Shown: piece after piece, positions 13,386 through 22,456 of the stretch
Layout: each line of letters opens with the position of its first letter
Numbering within the stretch: the stretch's first letter is position 1
Source: DATJYV01 sp035499415
GTDB taxonomy: Bacteria; Bacteroidota; Ignavibacteria; UBA10030
DNA length: 36,287 bases
Assembly (NCBI GenBank): GCA_035499415.1
Contig: DATJYV010000089.1
Span: forward strand, 1 to 36,287
Reading direction: 5' to 3'
Notes under the pieces: model-generated
Databases searched by the model: none
What the model saw: the letters and a program-made list of their open reading frames with translations, nothing else
What the model was told of the DNA's origin: nothing
Translations under genes and position numbers: made by a program

Positions 13386-14549
13386 ATGAAGCGCCTCATC
13401 GTTCTCTCGTCCATCCTTCTCTCGGCCTCGCTTGGCTTTTCACAGTCGGCGCAGGAGACATCCCTCGCGAATATTCTGAAAACCATGCATGACAAGTACG
13501 CCCCCGACAGGCGAACCGCGGTCTTCGACGTGACGGCGGAGATGTCGGGCCCCAACCTCATTTTGCGCGGCGAGGTTGATGACGCCGACGCCCGGGAGCA
13601 GGTCGTGCAGGCCATCCGCGCCTCCTCGAAAGCCGCCGTCATCGACAGTATTCGGACGTTACCCGACCCGTCTCTTGGGAGCAAAACATTCGGCATCGTG
13701 ACGGTCAGTGTCGGAAACGTTCGCACGAAACCGGGAGACGCGGAAGAACTCTCGACCCAGGTTCTGATGGGCATGGTCGTGAGGGTTTTAAAGAAACACG
13801 GCGGTTATTACTATGTCCAATCGAGCGACCATTATCTCGGCTGGCTCGATGACGACGCGTTCGCACTCACGGACCGCGCGGAGGTAGACGCGTGGGCTGC
13901 GGCCCGGAAAGTCATCGTCACCGGGTATTTTGGCGTCGTGCGGGAGAATGCCGGAGACGACGCACAACCGGTGAGTGACGCCATTATCGGGAACCTGTTC
14001 AAGTTCCTGGACGCATCGAATGGATGGACGCACGTCGCAATCGCCGACGGCAGGACGGGCTATATTGCATCATCACTCGTGAGCGATTACGATTCGTGGA
14101 GAGGGAGTCGATCGTTGAACGGCGACAATGTCGAGAAGACGGCAAAGATGTTCGTCGGAATACCCTATCTTTGGGGCGGCACCTCGGCGAAAGGAATGGA
14201 TTGCTCGGGATTCACGAAAACCGTCTATCGGCTCAACGGCATGGAGCTGAGCAGGGACGCAGACCAGCAGGCGGCAATGGGGACCGATGTCCAGGTCGAC
14301 GCGAATTTTTCCGGCCTCAAAAAGGGGGATCTGTTGTTCTTCGGCAGGAAGGGAACGGCAGACAGGCCCGAACGAATCTCGCACGTTGCGATTTATCTTG
14401 AGAACAAGCTTTACATCGAAAGCTCCGGGCGCGTCCGTTTTGGGAGCTTCGACCCCTCATCTCCCTACTTCCGGGAATATAATGCACGGCGTTTCGTCCG
14501 TGTGCGCCGCGTCATTCCGTCGGGGGACATTCCCGAGGTGAAGCAGTAG
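13386..14549 (+). CDS. Secreted NlpC/P60 peptidoglycan hydrolase with SH3 domains
   Basis: A 387-aa exported cell-wall hydrolase. Signal peptide 1-19 (IVLSSILLSASLGFS). Residues ~42-95 resemble a BON-like fold (FDVTAEMSGPNLILRGEVDD). Two bacterial SH3 domains follow: about 103-163 (VSVGNVRTKPGDAEELSTQV, YYVQSSDHYLGWL) and 175-235 (VTGYFGVVRENAGDDAQPVS, GWTHVAIADGRTGYI). The NlpC/P60 domain spans 245-375: YLWGGTSAKGMDCSGFTKTV with catalytic Cys273, ISHVAIYL with His333, and the third polar position near YIESSGRV. Such enzymes cut the D-Glu-diaminopimelate bond. ATG 13386 follows TTCTCGC with no clear SD. The metallopeptidase-like gene follows 13 bases later. Confidence 0.93.
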   Translation: MKRLIVLSSILLSASLGFSQSAQETSLANILKTMHDKYAPDRRTAVFDVTAEMSGPNLILRGEVDDADAREQVVQAIRASSKAAVIDSIRTLPDPSLGSKTFGIVTVSVGNVRTKPGDAEELSTQVLMGMVVRVLKKHGGYYYVQSSDHYLGWLDDDAFALTDRAEVDAWAAARKVIVTGYFGVVRENAGDDAQPVSDAIIGNLFKFLDASNGWTHVAIADGRTGYIASSLVSDYDSWRGSRSLNGDNVEKTAKMFVGIPYLWGGTSAKGMDCSGFTKTVYRLNGMELSRDADQQAAMGTDVQVDANFSGLKKGDLLFFGRKGTADRPERISHVAIYLENKLYIESSGRVRFGSFDPSSPYFREYNARRFVRVRRVIPSGDIPEVKQ

Positions 14550-14562
14550 GACGAAGGATGCC

Positions 14563-15627
14563 ATGGGAGTTTGCATGTTTCATCGAACGACCGCGCGACG
14601 GAGTCCGTCCGCTCATACGAATCCCCTTCTTCTCTCCTTCGCACTGTTCCTGCTCGCTTACACAACCAGCGTGGCCCAAAAGCCGCGCATACCGATGGAG
14701 GCCCACCGGTATCTTGCCGAGGCCTTCCGCATCGGTGATGCGCTCCAGGATTCGGTCTGGGCGGGTTGGAGCCGGGCACCATTCGCGGTGCTCCTCATAA
14801 CCGACCAGTACGAATTCCTCATCCGCCATCCGCGTGCGACAAACAACTTCGACACGTTGGGATACGACCCGGCTTTCCATTCTCTCGTCCTGTACCGCAA
14901 ACGAATCCTGCAGACAAACCTTCTCGCAACATTTCCGGCGGTCAACGGATATTCGACCATCGTCGTCGGTCTGCCCGAAGCTACCAACGTTGTTGACCCG
15001 ACGCATTGGATAGTTACGCTGCTCCACGAACACTTCCACCAGCTCCAGCAGTCGCAGCCGGATTACTATGCGGCGACGGAATCTTTGGCGATTTCGCGAG
15101 GCGATCAGTCCGGGATGTGGATGCTCAACTATCCTTTCCCGTACGACGCGGCAGACGTCAATGGCCGATTTACCTCCTTATGCTCCAAGTTGCTCGATGC
15201 CCTCACGGCAGTCGATTCCGGGGACTTCGATGTCAAAGCGAGGGAGTATGTGCGCTCGCAATCCGAGTTCCGTTCGACGCTTCGTCCCGACGATTACAAG
15301 TATTTCTCGCTTCAGGTTTGGCAGGAAGGGATCGCACGGTATACAGAGATTCGGGTGAGTCAATGTGTTGCGCGATACGGCTCCCGCATCCGGCCGCCCA
15401 TTGGGTCCCCCGCATCTTACCGTGCTCTTTCCGACTCACTCCAATCCGCCATCATACGACAACTGCCCTCACTCTCGCTCACATCGATGAAGCGGTCGGC
15501 CTTCTACGTGTTCGGCGCGGCGGAGGGACTGCTTCTCGACCGGATGAATCCCGGTTGGCATGACCAATATTTCCAGCAGAAGTTTTACCTGGAGAAACTC
15601 TACGGACAGGGCGGGGGTTCGCGCTGA
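14563..15627 (+). CDS. Secreted HExxH protein, putative zinc peptidase
   Basis: A 354-aa exported protein with a hydrophobic segment at 21-38 (PLLLSFALFLLAYTTSVAQ). The motif LLHEHFHQLQQS places H155-E156-x-x-H159 as a zinc site, and Glu255 or Glu262 in VWQEGIARYTEIR, about 100 residues later, could be the third ligand, as in gluzincins. FHSLVLYRKRILQTN and WHDQYFQQKFYLEKLY are other conserved-looking stretches. No named family was recognised, so substrate is unknown. Start 14563 has AGGA five bases upstream; it follows the NlpC/P60 gene by 13 bases, so the two are likely one transcript for envelope processing. Confidence 0.78.
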   Translation: MGVCMFHRTTARRSPSAHTNPLLLSFALFLLAYTTSVAQKPRIPMEAHRYLAEAFRIGDALQDSVWAGWSRAPFAVLLITDQYEFLIRHPRATNNFDTLGYDPAFHSLVLYRKRILQTNLLATFPAVNGYSTIVVGLPEATNVVDPTHWIVTLLHEHFHQLQQSQPDYYAATESLAISRGDQSGMWMLNYPFPYDAADVNGRFTSLCSKLLDALTAVDSGDFDVKAREYVRSQSEFRSTLRPDDYKYFSLQVWQEGIARYTEIRVSQCVARYGSRIRPPIGSPASYRALSDSLQSAIIRQLPSLSLTSMKRSAFYVFGAAEGLLLDRMNPGWHDQYFQQKFYLEKLYGQGGGSR

Positions 15628-15714
15628 GCCATTGTGTGATATTTGTCCTTTGAATTGGATCTACCCTGAAATTGCGGCCCCGTTTGACGGAACAAAATTG
15701 ATGATTTCTCAATA

Positions 15715-15743
15715 TTGACAATCGGGCATTAATTTATTAGATT
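15715..15743 (+). promoter_or_regulatory. Promoter of the tetR-RND efflux operon
   Basis: TTGACA (15715-15720), a 17-base spacer, then TAGATT (15738-15743): a perfect -35 and a four-of-six -10. Transcription should start near 15750, immediately before the palindrome at 15754. Confidence 0.7.
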
Positions 15744-15753
15744 GGGAACCAAC

Positions 15754-15770
15754 GAAACCAAATTGGTTTC
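15754..15770 (+). promoter_or_regulatory. 17-bp palindrome, likely operator of the TetR repressor
   Basis: GAAACCAA-A-TTGGTTTC is a perfect palindrome around one central base, a typical TetR operator size, placed at about +4 of the promoter where a bound repressor would block transcription. The tetR gene begins 98 bases downstream. A second, looser pair, GGAAAC...GTTTCC, lies at about 15818-15844. Confidence 0.65.
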
Positions 15771-15777
15771 CACTCGT

Positions 15778-15809
15778 AAAGAGCAGCAAAATGACTGCTC
15801 TTTATTTTT
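15778..15809 (+). terminator. Intrinsic terminator inside the leader of the tetR-RND operon
   Basis: AAAGAGCAG pairs perfectly with CTGCTCTTT around an 8-base loop (CAAAATGA), followed by ATTTTT. It lies after the promoter and palindrome and 60 bases before the tetR start, so it either attenuates the operon, ends a short leader RNA, or serves transcription from the peptidase gene upstream. Confidence 0.82.
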
Positions 15810-15868
15810 GACCTCAGGGAAACTCGAGATACCAAATACGTTTCCTCGGACTACTTAGGGAGAATACG

Positions 15869-16516
15869 ATGTCTGACCAGGAATCAAAGGACCGAATTCT
15901 GAGCAAGGCGGCTGAGCACTTTCTCAAATTCGGTTTCAGCAAAGTGACAATGAGTGAAATTGCGACGGACCTCGGCATGAGCAAGAAAACGCTGTACACG
16001 TACTTTCCTGGAAAGGAAGAGATGCTGGGAGCGATCGTTGAGTCGATGCAGAAGGAGACGGCGAACAGAATTGACGCCCTCGTGGCGGACGAGTCCGTCG
16101 ATTTTATCGACAAACTGACCCGTCTCATTGATGTAAGCGCATCGTACCATTCGAAGGTCGGAGGGTATTTTCTGCTCGACATCCAGCGCAACGCTCCGCA
16201 TGTCGGAAAAGGCTGCTCCGAGTTTCTGCAGGAGCGCGTCCCGCGGGTGCTTTCCACACTCCTCGAGCAGGGAATCGAAAAACAGATATTCCGCCGCGAC
16301 ATCAACAAAGAGCTGGTCGTGATGATGTATCTCGGCGCATTCCAGTTTCTTCTCCAGCCCGAACGTCAGAGCCAGCTCCCATACACGCCGCGCCAGGTTC
16401 TCGAGGAACTGGGAAGCGTGATGCTCGCGGGTATTCTCACCGACGAAGCGCGTGAAAAATATGCCGCCCACTCAACGCAAAGGCGGCAAATGGCATACCA
16501 GGCAATTGCCCGGTAA
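15869..16516 (+). CDS. TetR/AcrR family repressor of the efflux operon
   Basis: A 215-aa TetR-family regulator. The N-terminal DNA-binding domain is clear: ILSKAAEHFLKFGFSKVTMS then EIATDLGMSKKTLYTYFPGK (recognition helix about 41-47), EEMLGAIVE. The C-terminal ligand domain (about 60-200) is all-helical and specific to the subgroup that often controls RND pumps (NELVVMMYLGAFQFLL-like helix near 150-170). It starts at 15869 with GGGAG eight bases upstream and is followed by tolC, adaptor and permease genes on the same strand, with a palindrome in its own promoter, so it probably represses itself and the pump until a substrate binds. Confidence 0.92.
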   Translation: MSDQESKDRILSKAAEHFLKFGFSKVTMSEIATDLGMSKKTLYTYFPGKEEMLGAIVESMQKETANRIDALVADESVDFIDKLTRLIDVSASYHSKVGGYFLLDIQRNAPHVGKGCSEFLQERVPRVLSTLLEQGIEKQIFRRDINKELVVMMYLGAFQFLLQPERQSQLPYTPRQVLEELGSVMLAGILTDEAREKYAAHSTQRRQMAYQAIAR

Positions 16517-16588
16517 CAAACCGTCGATAAAATATCTTCCCCCTCAGTGCGTCCAATATTGATATATTCCGACCGGAAGGAACTTTCT

Positions 16589-17929
16589 ATGAAACGAATT
16601 CTCCTCTATTCCCTGTTTCCGTTATCCGTCTCTTTCGTGCGGGCTCAGCCGCACATGTCGCTCACCGTCGACGAGGCCCTGCAGGTCGGCCTCGATAAAA
16701 GCAAGAGCCTGCATTCTTCGTGGATGAATGTGCAGTACGCCGACGCAAAATCGGGCGAGGCAAATGCCCTTCGCCTGCCGTCGTTGAAATTCAGCGGACG
16801 CTACACAAGACTCAGCGATATCCCGCCGGTCGAGTTTGCGCTTCCGGCGAATACCTTCGGCCCCGGGCTTCCGCCGTCGAACACGATCATACCATTTTCA
16901 CCTTCCATCGTGGATAATTACAATCTCCAGGTCACGCTCCAGCAGCCGATTTTCACCGGCTTCCGGCTCGAAAGAAATGCCGACGTCGCCGAGTATTCCG
17001 CCCAGGCCACCCAAAAGATGTTCGAGAAAGACCGGAGCGACCTTGTCTATAATATCAAATACTCCTACTGGAATCTTTCAAAGGCCGTGGAGCTGGAAAA
17101 GGTCGACAGCGAAAATGTCGACGAGATACGTGCGCATGTGCGGGATATTGAAAACTGGCAGAACCAGGGTCTCGCGACCACGAACGATGTGCTGAAAGTC
17201 AAGGTTCAGCTGTCCGACGCGCAGTTGCGGCTCATCGACGCCCGGAACAACGTTCAAATCGCCCGCATCAGCCTGAACAGCGTCCTCGGGTTGCCGCTGG
17301 AAACGAGCGTCGACCTGGCCTCCAGCATCCATCATGAACCCGTTCCGACACCCGAACTCGAAATGCTCGTCCAGGCAGCGCTCGAGAAGCGCCCCGAAGT
17401 ACTGTCGATGGAGCTGCGCGTCAAGGCCGGGGACGCCGCCGTTTCGCTGGCGCAGTCCAACTGGTGGCCGCAGGTCTATCTTATCGGCGACTATCTCACG
17501 GCGCGGCCGAACACCCGCATATTTCCGACGCAGGACCAGTTCAAGGACACGTGGGATGTGAACCTCGGGGTTTCGTTCGACCTGTGGAACTGGGGAACCA
17601 CCGTCCACCAGACCGACGAAGCCAAGGCGCAGATGACGCAGGCGCAGGACGACCTGGCGCAGCTGCGCGATGCGGTGACGCTCGACGTCACGCGCTCGAT
17701 GCTGAATCTTCACAGGGCTCAGGAGCGCATCGGCGTGGCGGAGCAGGAAGTGCGGCAGGCCGAGGAAAATTACCGGGTCACCGACGCAAAGTTCAAGCAG
17801 GGGCTTGCCGTCAACACGGATCTCCTGGACGCGGAGGTTGCTCTTCTGCAGGCGCGGACAAGCTATACCGAATCGCTCGTCGATTATCAGCTCGCCGAAG
17901 CGGCTCTTGCCCGCTCCGTCGGACAATGA
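16589..17929 (+). CDS. TolC-family outer-membrane efflux channel
   Basis: A 446-aa outer-membrane factor of RND pumps. Signal peptide 1-20 (SLFPLSVSFVRAQ). The two OEP repeats are recognisable: MSLTVDEALQVGLDKSKSLH (repeat 1), and PELEMLVQAALEKRPEVLSM (repeat 2), with long coiled-coil segments AQDDLAQLRDAVTLDVTRSM and VAEQEVRQAEENYRVTDAKF that build the periplasmic tunnel. It ends in LLDAEVALLQARTSYTESLV...ALARSVGQ, typical of the family. The start at 16589 has GGAAGGAA upstream. It lies between tetR (72-base gap) and the adaptor gene (33-base gap). Confidence 0.94.
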   Translation: MKRILLYSLFPLSVSFVRAQPHMSLTVDEALQVGLDKSKSLHSSWMNVQYADAKSGEANALRLPSLKFSGRYTRLSDIPPVEFALPANTFGPGLPPSNTIIPFSPSIVDNYNLQVTLQQPIFTGFRLERNADVAEYSAQATQKMFEKDRSDLVYNIKYSYWNLSKAVELEKVDSENVDEIRAHVRDIENWQNQGLATTNDVLKVKVQLSDAQLRLIDARNNVQIARISLNSVLGLPLETSVDLASSIHHEPVPTPELEMLVQAALEKRPEVLSMELRVKAGDAAVSLAQSNWWPQVYLIGDYLTARPNTRIFPTQDQFKDTWDVNLGVSFDLWNWGTTVHQTDEAKAQMTQAQDDLAQLRDAVTLDVTRSMLNLHRAQERIGVAEQEVRQAEENYRVTDAKFKQGLAVNTDLLDAEVALLQARTSYTESLVDYQLAEAALARSVGQ

Positions 17930-17962
17930 ATTTCAACATCCAGCTCAATTCACGGAGATCCT

Positions 17963-19012
17963 ATGAAACGAATGAAGCTCACGGTCGGTGTTATCATCGC
18001 CTTCGCGCTCGTCTTCGCCGTCCTCCTGTTCAACCGCCAGCGGATGCAGGCAAAATCGAGGCCGGACGAGATGCGGTTCCTTCCTGTCACGCTCGTGACA
18101 GCCGCCCTGCAACGCCTGGCTGAAACGATCAGTTTGACCGGGACCATCTCCGCCAACAGCGATGTGACAGTGATGTCGGAGACACAGGGGCGGATCATGC
18201 AGGTTTTCGCCAAGGTTGGAGACCATGTCGAGGCCGGCGCCGTGTTGATCCAGGTGGACGACGAGCTCAAAAAAGCCGCCTATTCGACTGCGGAGGCCAA
18301 TTACGAAAAGACGAAGAGGGACCTCGAGCGGTTCGAAGCGATGTACAAGGACAGGTCCGTTTCCGACGGACAACTGGAGTCGGCCCGGCTCGCGTTCAAA
18401 TCGGCGGAAGCTCAGTACATCGTCGCGCGCCGGCAGTATAACGACACGAAGATCAAGACCCCCATTACGGGCGTCGTGTCTTCATTCCCGCTTGAAGTGG
18501 GGATGATGGTCCAGGATAAGAACCCGGTCGCAAACATCGTCGACATTTCAAGACTGAAGGTGAAACTGAACGTGGCAGAGCAGGACGTATTCAAGCTCGC
18601 CGTGGGCGACCGCGTCGATATCTCCACCGAGGTGTATCCCGGCATCATTTTCCCGGGAACCATCGCCACGATCAGCGCCAAAGCGGACGACGGACACACC
18701 TATCCGATCGAAGTCTCTCTGGCGAACAGCGCCCAGCACCCGCTGAAAGCCGGAATGTTTGCGCGGGTCGACTTCCGTTCGGTCGGCGCACGGACGGCTC
18801 TCGCAATTCCCCGTGAGGCCCTGGTGGGAAGCATGAAGAACGCGCAGGTGTACGTCGTGGACAAAGGGGTCGCCCGTCTGCGTAACATCGTTGTTGGAGC
18901 GGAAGTCGGGTCGAATCTCGAAGTCCTCTCGGGGCTCACGGAGGGTGAACAGGTGGTGTCCAGCGGTCAGAACAATTTGAAGGATAACGTTGCCGTCACG
19001 GTCGTGAAGTGA
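17963..19012 (+). CDS. RND efflux periplasmic adaptor (membrane fusion protein)
   Basis: A 349-aa HlyD/AcrA-type adaptor that joins permease to outer-membrane channel. One N-terminal hydrophobic helix (about 6-24) acts as membrane anchor or uncleaved signal; no lipobox Cys. The lipoyl/biotinyl-like halves flank a short hairpin: GTISANSDVTVMSETQGRIM, VGDHVEAGAVLIQVDD, and YNDTKIKTPITGVVSSF. The beta-barrel (VDISRLKVKLNVAEQDVFKL) and the membrane-proximal domain (LEVLSGLTEGEQVVSSGQNN) follow. Start 17963 has GGAGATC upstream. It is 54 bases before the permease. Confidence 0.94.
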   Translation: MKRMKLTVGVIIAFALVFAVLLFNRQRMQAKSRPDEMRFLPVTLVTAALQRLAETISLTGTISANSDVTVMSETQGRIMQVFAKVGDHVEAGAVLIQVDDELKKAAYSTAEANYEKTKRDLERFEAMYKDRSVSDGQLESARLAFKSAEAQYIVARRQYNDTKIKTPITGVVSSFPLEVGMMVQDKNPVANIVDISRLKVKLNVAEQDVFKLAVGDRVDISTEVYPGIIFPGTIATISAKADDGHTYPIEVSLANSAQHPLKAGMFARVDFRSVGARTALAIPREALVGSMKNAQVYVVDKGVARLRNIVVGAEVGSNLEVLSGLTEGEQVVSSGQNNLKDNVAVTVVK

Positions 19013-19066
19013 CAATCGACGCCGCGTCCCGTTTGTGAAATCCGGACGCAATCATCGGAGATTATT

Positions 19067-22000
19067 ATGACGCTTACTGAATTAGCCATTAAACGACCGA
19101 CGCTCATCGTCGTCATCTTTGCCGCACTTGGCGTGCTCGGGTTGTTCAGCTACACGCAGCTGAAGTACGAACTCCTGCCGAAGATGTCGATTCCGACCGT
19201 GACCGTGACGACGGTCTACCCGGGCTCGTCCCCCACCGAAGTCCAGAACTCCGTCACCAAGCTGATCGAGGAAGCGGTATCCGGAATCGACAACGTCTCG
19301 CGCGTGTCCGCCACGTCCTCGGAGGGGGTGTCGTTCGTTATCATCGAATTTATTCAGTCGGCGAACATCAACGTGGCCCTGGAGGATGTCCAGCGAAAAG
19401 TGAATGAGGTGGCATACCAACTGCCGCAGGATGCAAAAACACCCACCGTCACGAAATTCGCCCTCGACGAAATTCCCGTGCTTCGCATGGGTGCCACGAG
19501 CTCGATGCCCAGCCGGCAGTTCTACCAGCTGTTGAAGGACAAGATCCAGCCGCGGATCGCCAAGATCCCCGGGGTGGCGCAGATCACCCTCGTCGGCGGC
19601 GACGAGAGGGAAATCCGCGTGAATCTCGACGCGCAGAAAGTGCGCTCGTACGGATTTTCGATCCTGCAGGTAACCCAGGCGATCAAATCGTCGAATCTCG
19701 ATTTCCCGACCGGCCTTGTCAAGGAATCGACAACGCAGTTCGACGTGCGGCTTGCGGGCAAATTCAAATCCATCGACGAGCTTCGGTCCCTCGTGATCGC
19801 AAAGTCCCGTCAGGGGGGCGATATCAAACTCGCCGATATCGCGGAAGTACAGGACGGACAGAAGGATTATACGACCCTCAGCCGGATCAACGGCCTGACG
19901 TCCGTCGGGATCCTGATCCAAAAGCAGAACGACGCGAATTCCGTCGAAGTCAGCGACCTCGTCCGGGCTGAATTGCCGAAGATTGAGAAAACGTACTCCG
20001 ACATGAATCTGCGATTCGACATCGCGCAGGACGGATCGACATTCACCAAAGATGCCGCGGACGCCGTGAAGCACGACCTCATGCTGGCTATTCTCCTCGT
20101 CGCCATTGTCATGCTCGGCTTCCTTCACAGCATTCGCAATTCCGTCATCGTCATGATTGCGATTCCCGCCTCGATGATCTCGACGTTTATCGGGATGTAC
20201 GTGTTCGACATGTCCTTGAACCTGATGACCCTGCTGGGAATGTCGCTGGTCGTCGGGATTCTCGTCGACGATTCCATCGTTGTGCTGGAAAACATCTACC
20301 GTCATTTGGAGCACGGGGAAGAGCGCCGGACCGCCTCGTTGAAGGGACGAAACGAGATCGGTTTCGCCGCGCTATCGATTACGATGGTCGACGTCGTCGT
20401 CTTCCTTCCGCTCTCTCTGGTTTCGGGCATCGTCGGCAACATCCTGCGCGAGTTTGCCCTCGTCGTCGTCTTCTCCACGTTGATGTCTCTTTTCGTTTCC
20501 TTCACCCTCACGCCGCTTCTCGCATCCCGATTTGCAAAGCTCGAGCGGCTGACACACGACACGATCCTTGGGAAGTTCGCCGTCTGGTTTGAAGACTCGT
20601 TCAAGAGGCTCACTGCACTCTACCTCCGCATCCTCCGCTGGAGTCTACGGGAAGACGTCTGGTTCCGGATTCGTTTCGGCAGGATCCACTGGGCATTCAC
20701 GAACAAGCTCAAGGTTGTTCTTGCCACCCTGTTCCTTTTCGTGGGCTCGGCTGCGCTCGTCCCGTCGGGCTTCATCGGCTGCGAGTTCATTGCCGTCGCC
20801 GACCGGGGCGAGTTTTCCGTCCAGCTCGAACTGCCGCCGGGTTCGACATTCGAGAACACGAATTTCGTCACCCAGCGGGTGGAGCAGATTCTCAGCGGCA
20901 TTCCTGAGGTCAAGAAGACATTCGTCAACGTCGGCTCGTCGAGCGAGGGACTGCTCGGGCAGACATCGAACAACTCTTCGGAGCTGAACGTGACGCTCGT
21001 GCCGAAGGAGGACCGGAAACTTTCGACGGACGATGTCGCGGCGGTGATAAAAAAACGGGTGTCGGAAATTCCGGGCGTCAAGGTCCGCGTGAACCCAATC
21101 GGCATCTTCGGCGTGGCAAACCAGACCCCGATCCAGCTCAACGTGTACGGGGCGGTCTACGACAGCGTCCGCGCGGCGGCGGAACAGGTCGCGGACATCC
21201 TGCGCACAATCCCCGGCTCCTCCGACGTGCGCCTTTCGGCGGAAGAAGGGAAACCCGAAACGCGGGTTGAGATCGACCGCCAAAAAATGGCGGCGCTCGG
21301 CGTCAACCTCGCCGATGTCGGCGCAACCCTTCGCGTGGCTTTCTCGGGCGACGATGAATCAAAGTTCCGGGAGGGGGACACCGACTACGACCTTCGCATC
21401 ATGCTCGACCAATTCGACCGGTCGCGCACGACCGACGTCGGCGGGCTGACGGTCATGAACAACCGCGGTCAACTCGTGGAACTCAAACAATTCGCGGATA
21501 TCTACCAGTCGTCCGGACCTGCAAAGCTGCAGCGGGAAAACCGAAATTATTCGGTGATGGTTTACTCGCAGGCCGTGGGGCGGCCGAGCGGTTCCATCGG
21601 TGGGGACCTCCAGCAAAAGCTCTCCGCGCCGGGCGCGCTCCCTGCGGGGATTGGTGTCACGTATCTCGGAGACCTCAAAAATCAGGCGGAGGGTTTCTCG
21701 TCCATGGGGCTGGCAATGATCGCCGCCATCCTCTTCGTGTATATGATCATGGTCGCGCTCTACGATTCATACGTCTACCCGTTCGTCGTGCTCTTCTCGG
21801 TCCCCGTCGCGATGATCGGAGCGCTTCTCGCCCTCGCGCTGACAATGAACGCGCTCAGTATTTTTTCGCTCCTGGGGATCATCATGCTCACGGGACTCGT
21901 CGGAAAAAATGCGATCCTTCTCGTCGACCGGGCCAACCAGATGAAAGCCGAGCGAAAGGTCGGCACCGTCGAGGCGCTTATCGAGGCCGGTGAAACGAGA

Positions 22001-22336
22001 CTTCGCCCCATCCTCATGACGACGGTCGCCATGGTGTTCGGCATGTCGCCGATCGCGCTCAGCACTCAGGCGGGAGCGGAGTGGAAGTCCGGGTTGGCAT
22101 GGGCGTTGATCGGAGGATTGACGAGCTCGCTTCTGCTGACGCTCGTCCTCGTCCCCGTTGTGTACGTGAAAGTGGATTCGTGGAAGGTGCGACTCCCCCG
22201 ATGGTTCGCAGAACTCCTGCCACGTGCGCGATTGCTTCTTCGCCCCGCGCCCGTCGCAGCAGGAGCCGCGGAAGGAGAGGCGGATGGTCCGACGACAACC
22301 GCAGCGGTTCAGTCAACACGAATCGGAAACGACTGA
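19067..22336 (+). CDS. RND-type efflux permease (AcrB/HAE-1-like)
   Basis: A 1089-aa inner-membrane pump driven by protons. It opens with LTELAIKRPTLIVVIFAALG and has the duplicated pattern of 12 helices and two large periplasmic loops. The proton relay is present: Asp401-Asp402 in VGILVDDSIVVLENIYRHLE (TM4) and Lys947 in LTGLVGKNAILLVDRANQMK (TM10), so it groups with drug or solute pumps. Porter-domain signatures include TTVYPGSSPTEVQNSVTKLI and FSVQLELPPGSTFENTNFVT. Compared with AcrB the central linker before TM7 has extra residues (REDVWFRIRFGRIHWAF), and the C-terminus ends in a poorly conserved tail. Start 19067 has GGAG upstream. It is the last gene of the tetR-tolC-adaptor-permease operon, followed by a terminator. 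Confidence 0.95.
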   Translation: MTLTELAIKRPTLIVVIFAALGVLGLFSYTQLKYELLPKMSIPTVTVTTVYPGSSPTEVQNSVTKLIEEAVSGIDNVSRVSATSSEGVSFVIIEFIQSANINVALEDVQRKVNEVAYQLPQDAKTPTVTKFALDEIPVLRMGATSSMPSRQFYQLLKDKIQPRIAKIPGVAQITLVGGDEREIRVNLDAQKVRSYGFSILQVTQAIKSSNLDFPTGLVKESTTQFDVRLAGKFKSIDELRSLVIAKSRQGGDIKLADIAEVQDGQKDYTTLSRINGLTSVGILIQKQNDANSVEVSDLVRAELPKIEKTYSDMNLRFDIAQDGSTFTKDAADAVKHDLMLAILLVAIVMLGFLHSIRNSVIVMIAIPASMISTFIGMYVFDMSLNLMTLLGMSLVVGILVDDSIVVLENIYRHLEHGEERRTASLKGRNEIGFAALSITMVDVVVFLPLSLVSGIVGNILREFALVVVFSTLMSLFVSFTLTPLLASRFAKLERLTHDTILGKFAVWFEDSFKRLTALYLRILRWSLREDVWFRIRFGRIHWAFTNKLKVVLATLFLFVGSAALVPSGFIGCEFIAVADRGEFSVQLELPPGSTFENTNFVTQRVEQILSGIPEVKKTFVNVGSSSEGLLGQTSNNSSELNVTLVPKEDRKLSTDDVAAVIKKRVSEIPGVKVRVNPIGIFGVANQTPIQLNVYGAVYDSVRAAAEQVADILRTIPGSSDVRLSAEEGKPETRVEIDRQKMAALGVNLADVGATLRVAFSGDDESKFREGDTDYDLRIMLDQFDRSRTTDVGGLTVMNNRGQLVELKQFADIYQSSGPAKLQRENRNYSVMVYSQAVGRPSGSIGGDLQQKLSAPGALPAGIGVTYLGDLKNQAEGFSSMGLAMIAAILFVYMIMVALYDSYVYPFVVLFSVPVAMIGALLALALTMNALSIFSLLGIIMLTGLVGKNAILLVDRANQMKAERKVGTVEALIEAGETRLRPILMTTVAMVFGMSPIALSTQAGAEWKSGLAWALIGGLTSSLLLTLVLVPVVYVKVDSWKVRLPRWFAELLPRARLLLRPAPVAAGAAEGEADGPTTTAAVQSTRIGND

Positions 22337-22382
22337 AAGAAAAAAGAGTCGCAACTGGCCGAATAACTCGCTATGTTCCCTG

Positions 22383-22415
22383 CAGCCCCGCAGTAATTTT
22401 TCGGGGCTGTTTCGT
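22383..22415 (+). terminator. Intrinsic terminator of the RND efflux operon
   Basis: CAGCCCCG pairs with CGGGGCTG around an 11-base loop, followed by TTTCGTTTCG. It lies 46 bases past the permease stop codon. Confidence 0.8.
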
Positions 22416-22456
22416 TTCGTTGTGCACCGTTCAGGGCCCTCTCCACCTGCCAAACC

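Noticed and set aside
17078..17926. 282-aa minus-strand frame inside the tolC gene
   Set aside because: Antisense shadow of the TolC reading frame, no independent support.
19082..20314. 410-aa minus-strand frame inside the RND permease gene
   Set aside because: Antisense shadow of a clearly coding gene; rich in His, Asp and Arg as expected of the complement of high-GC codons.
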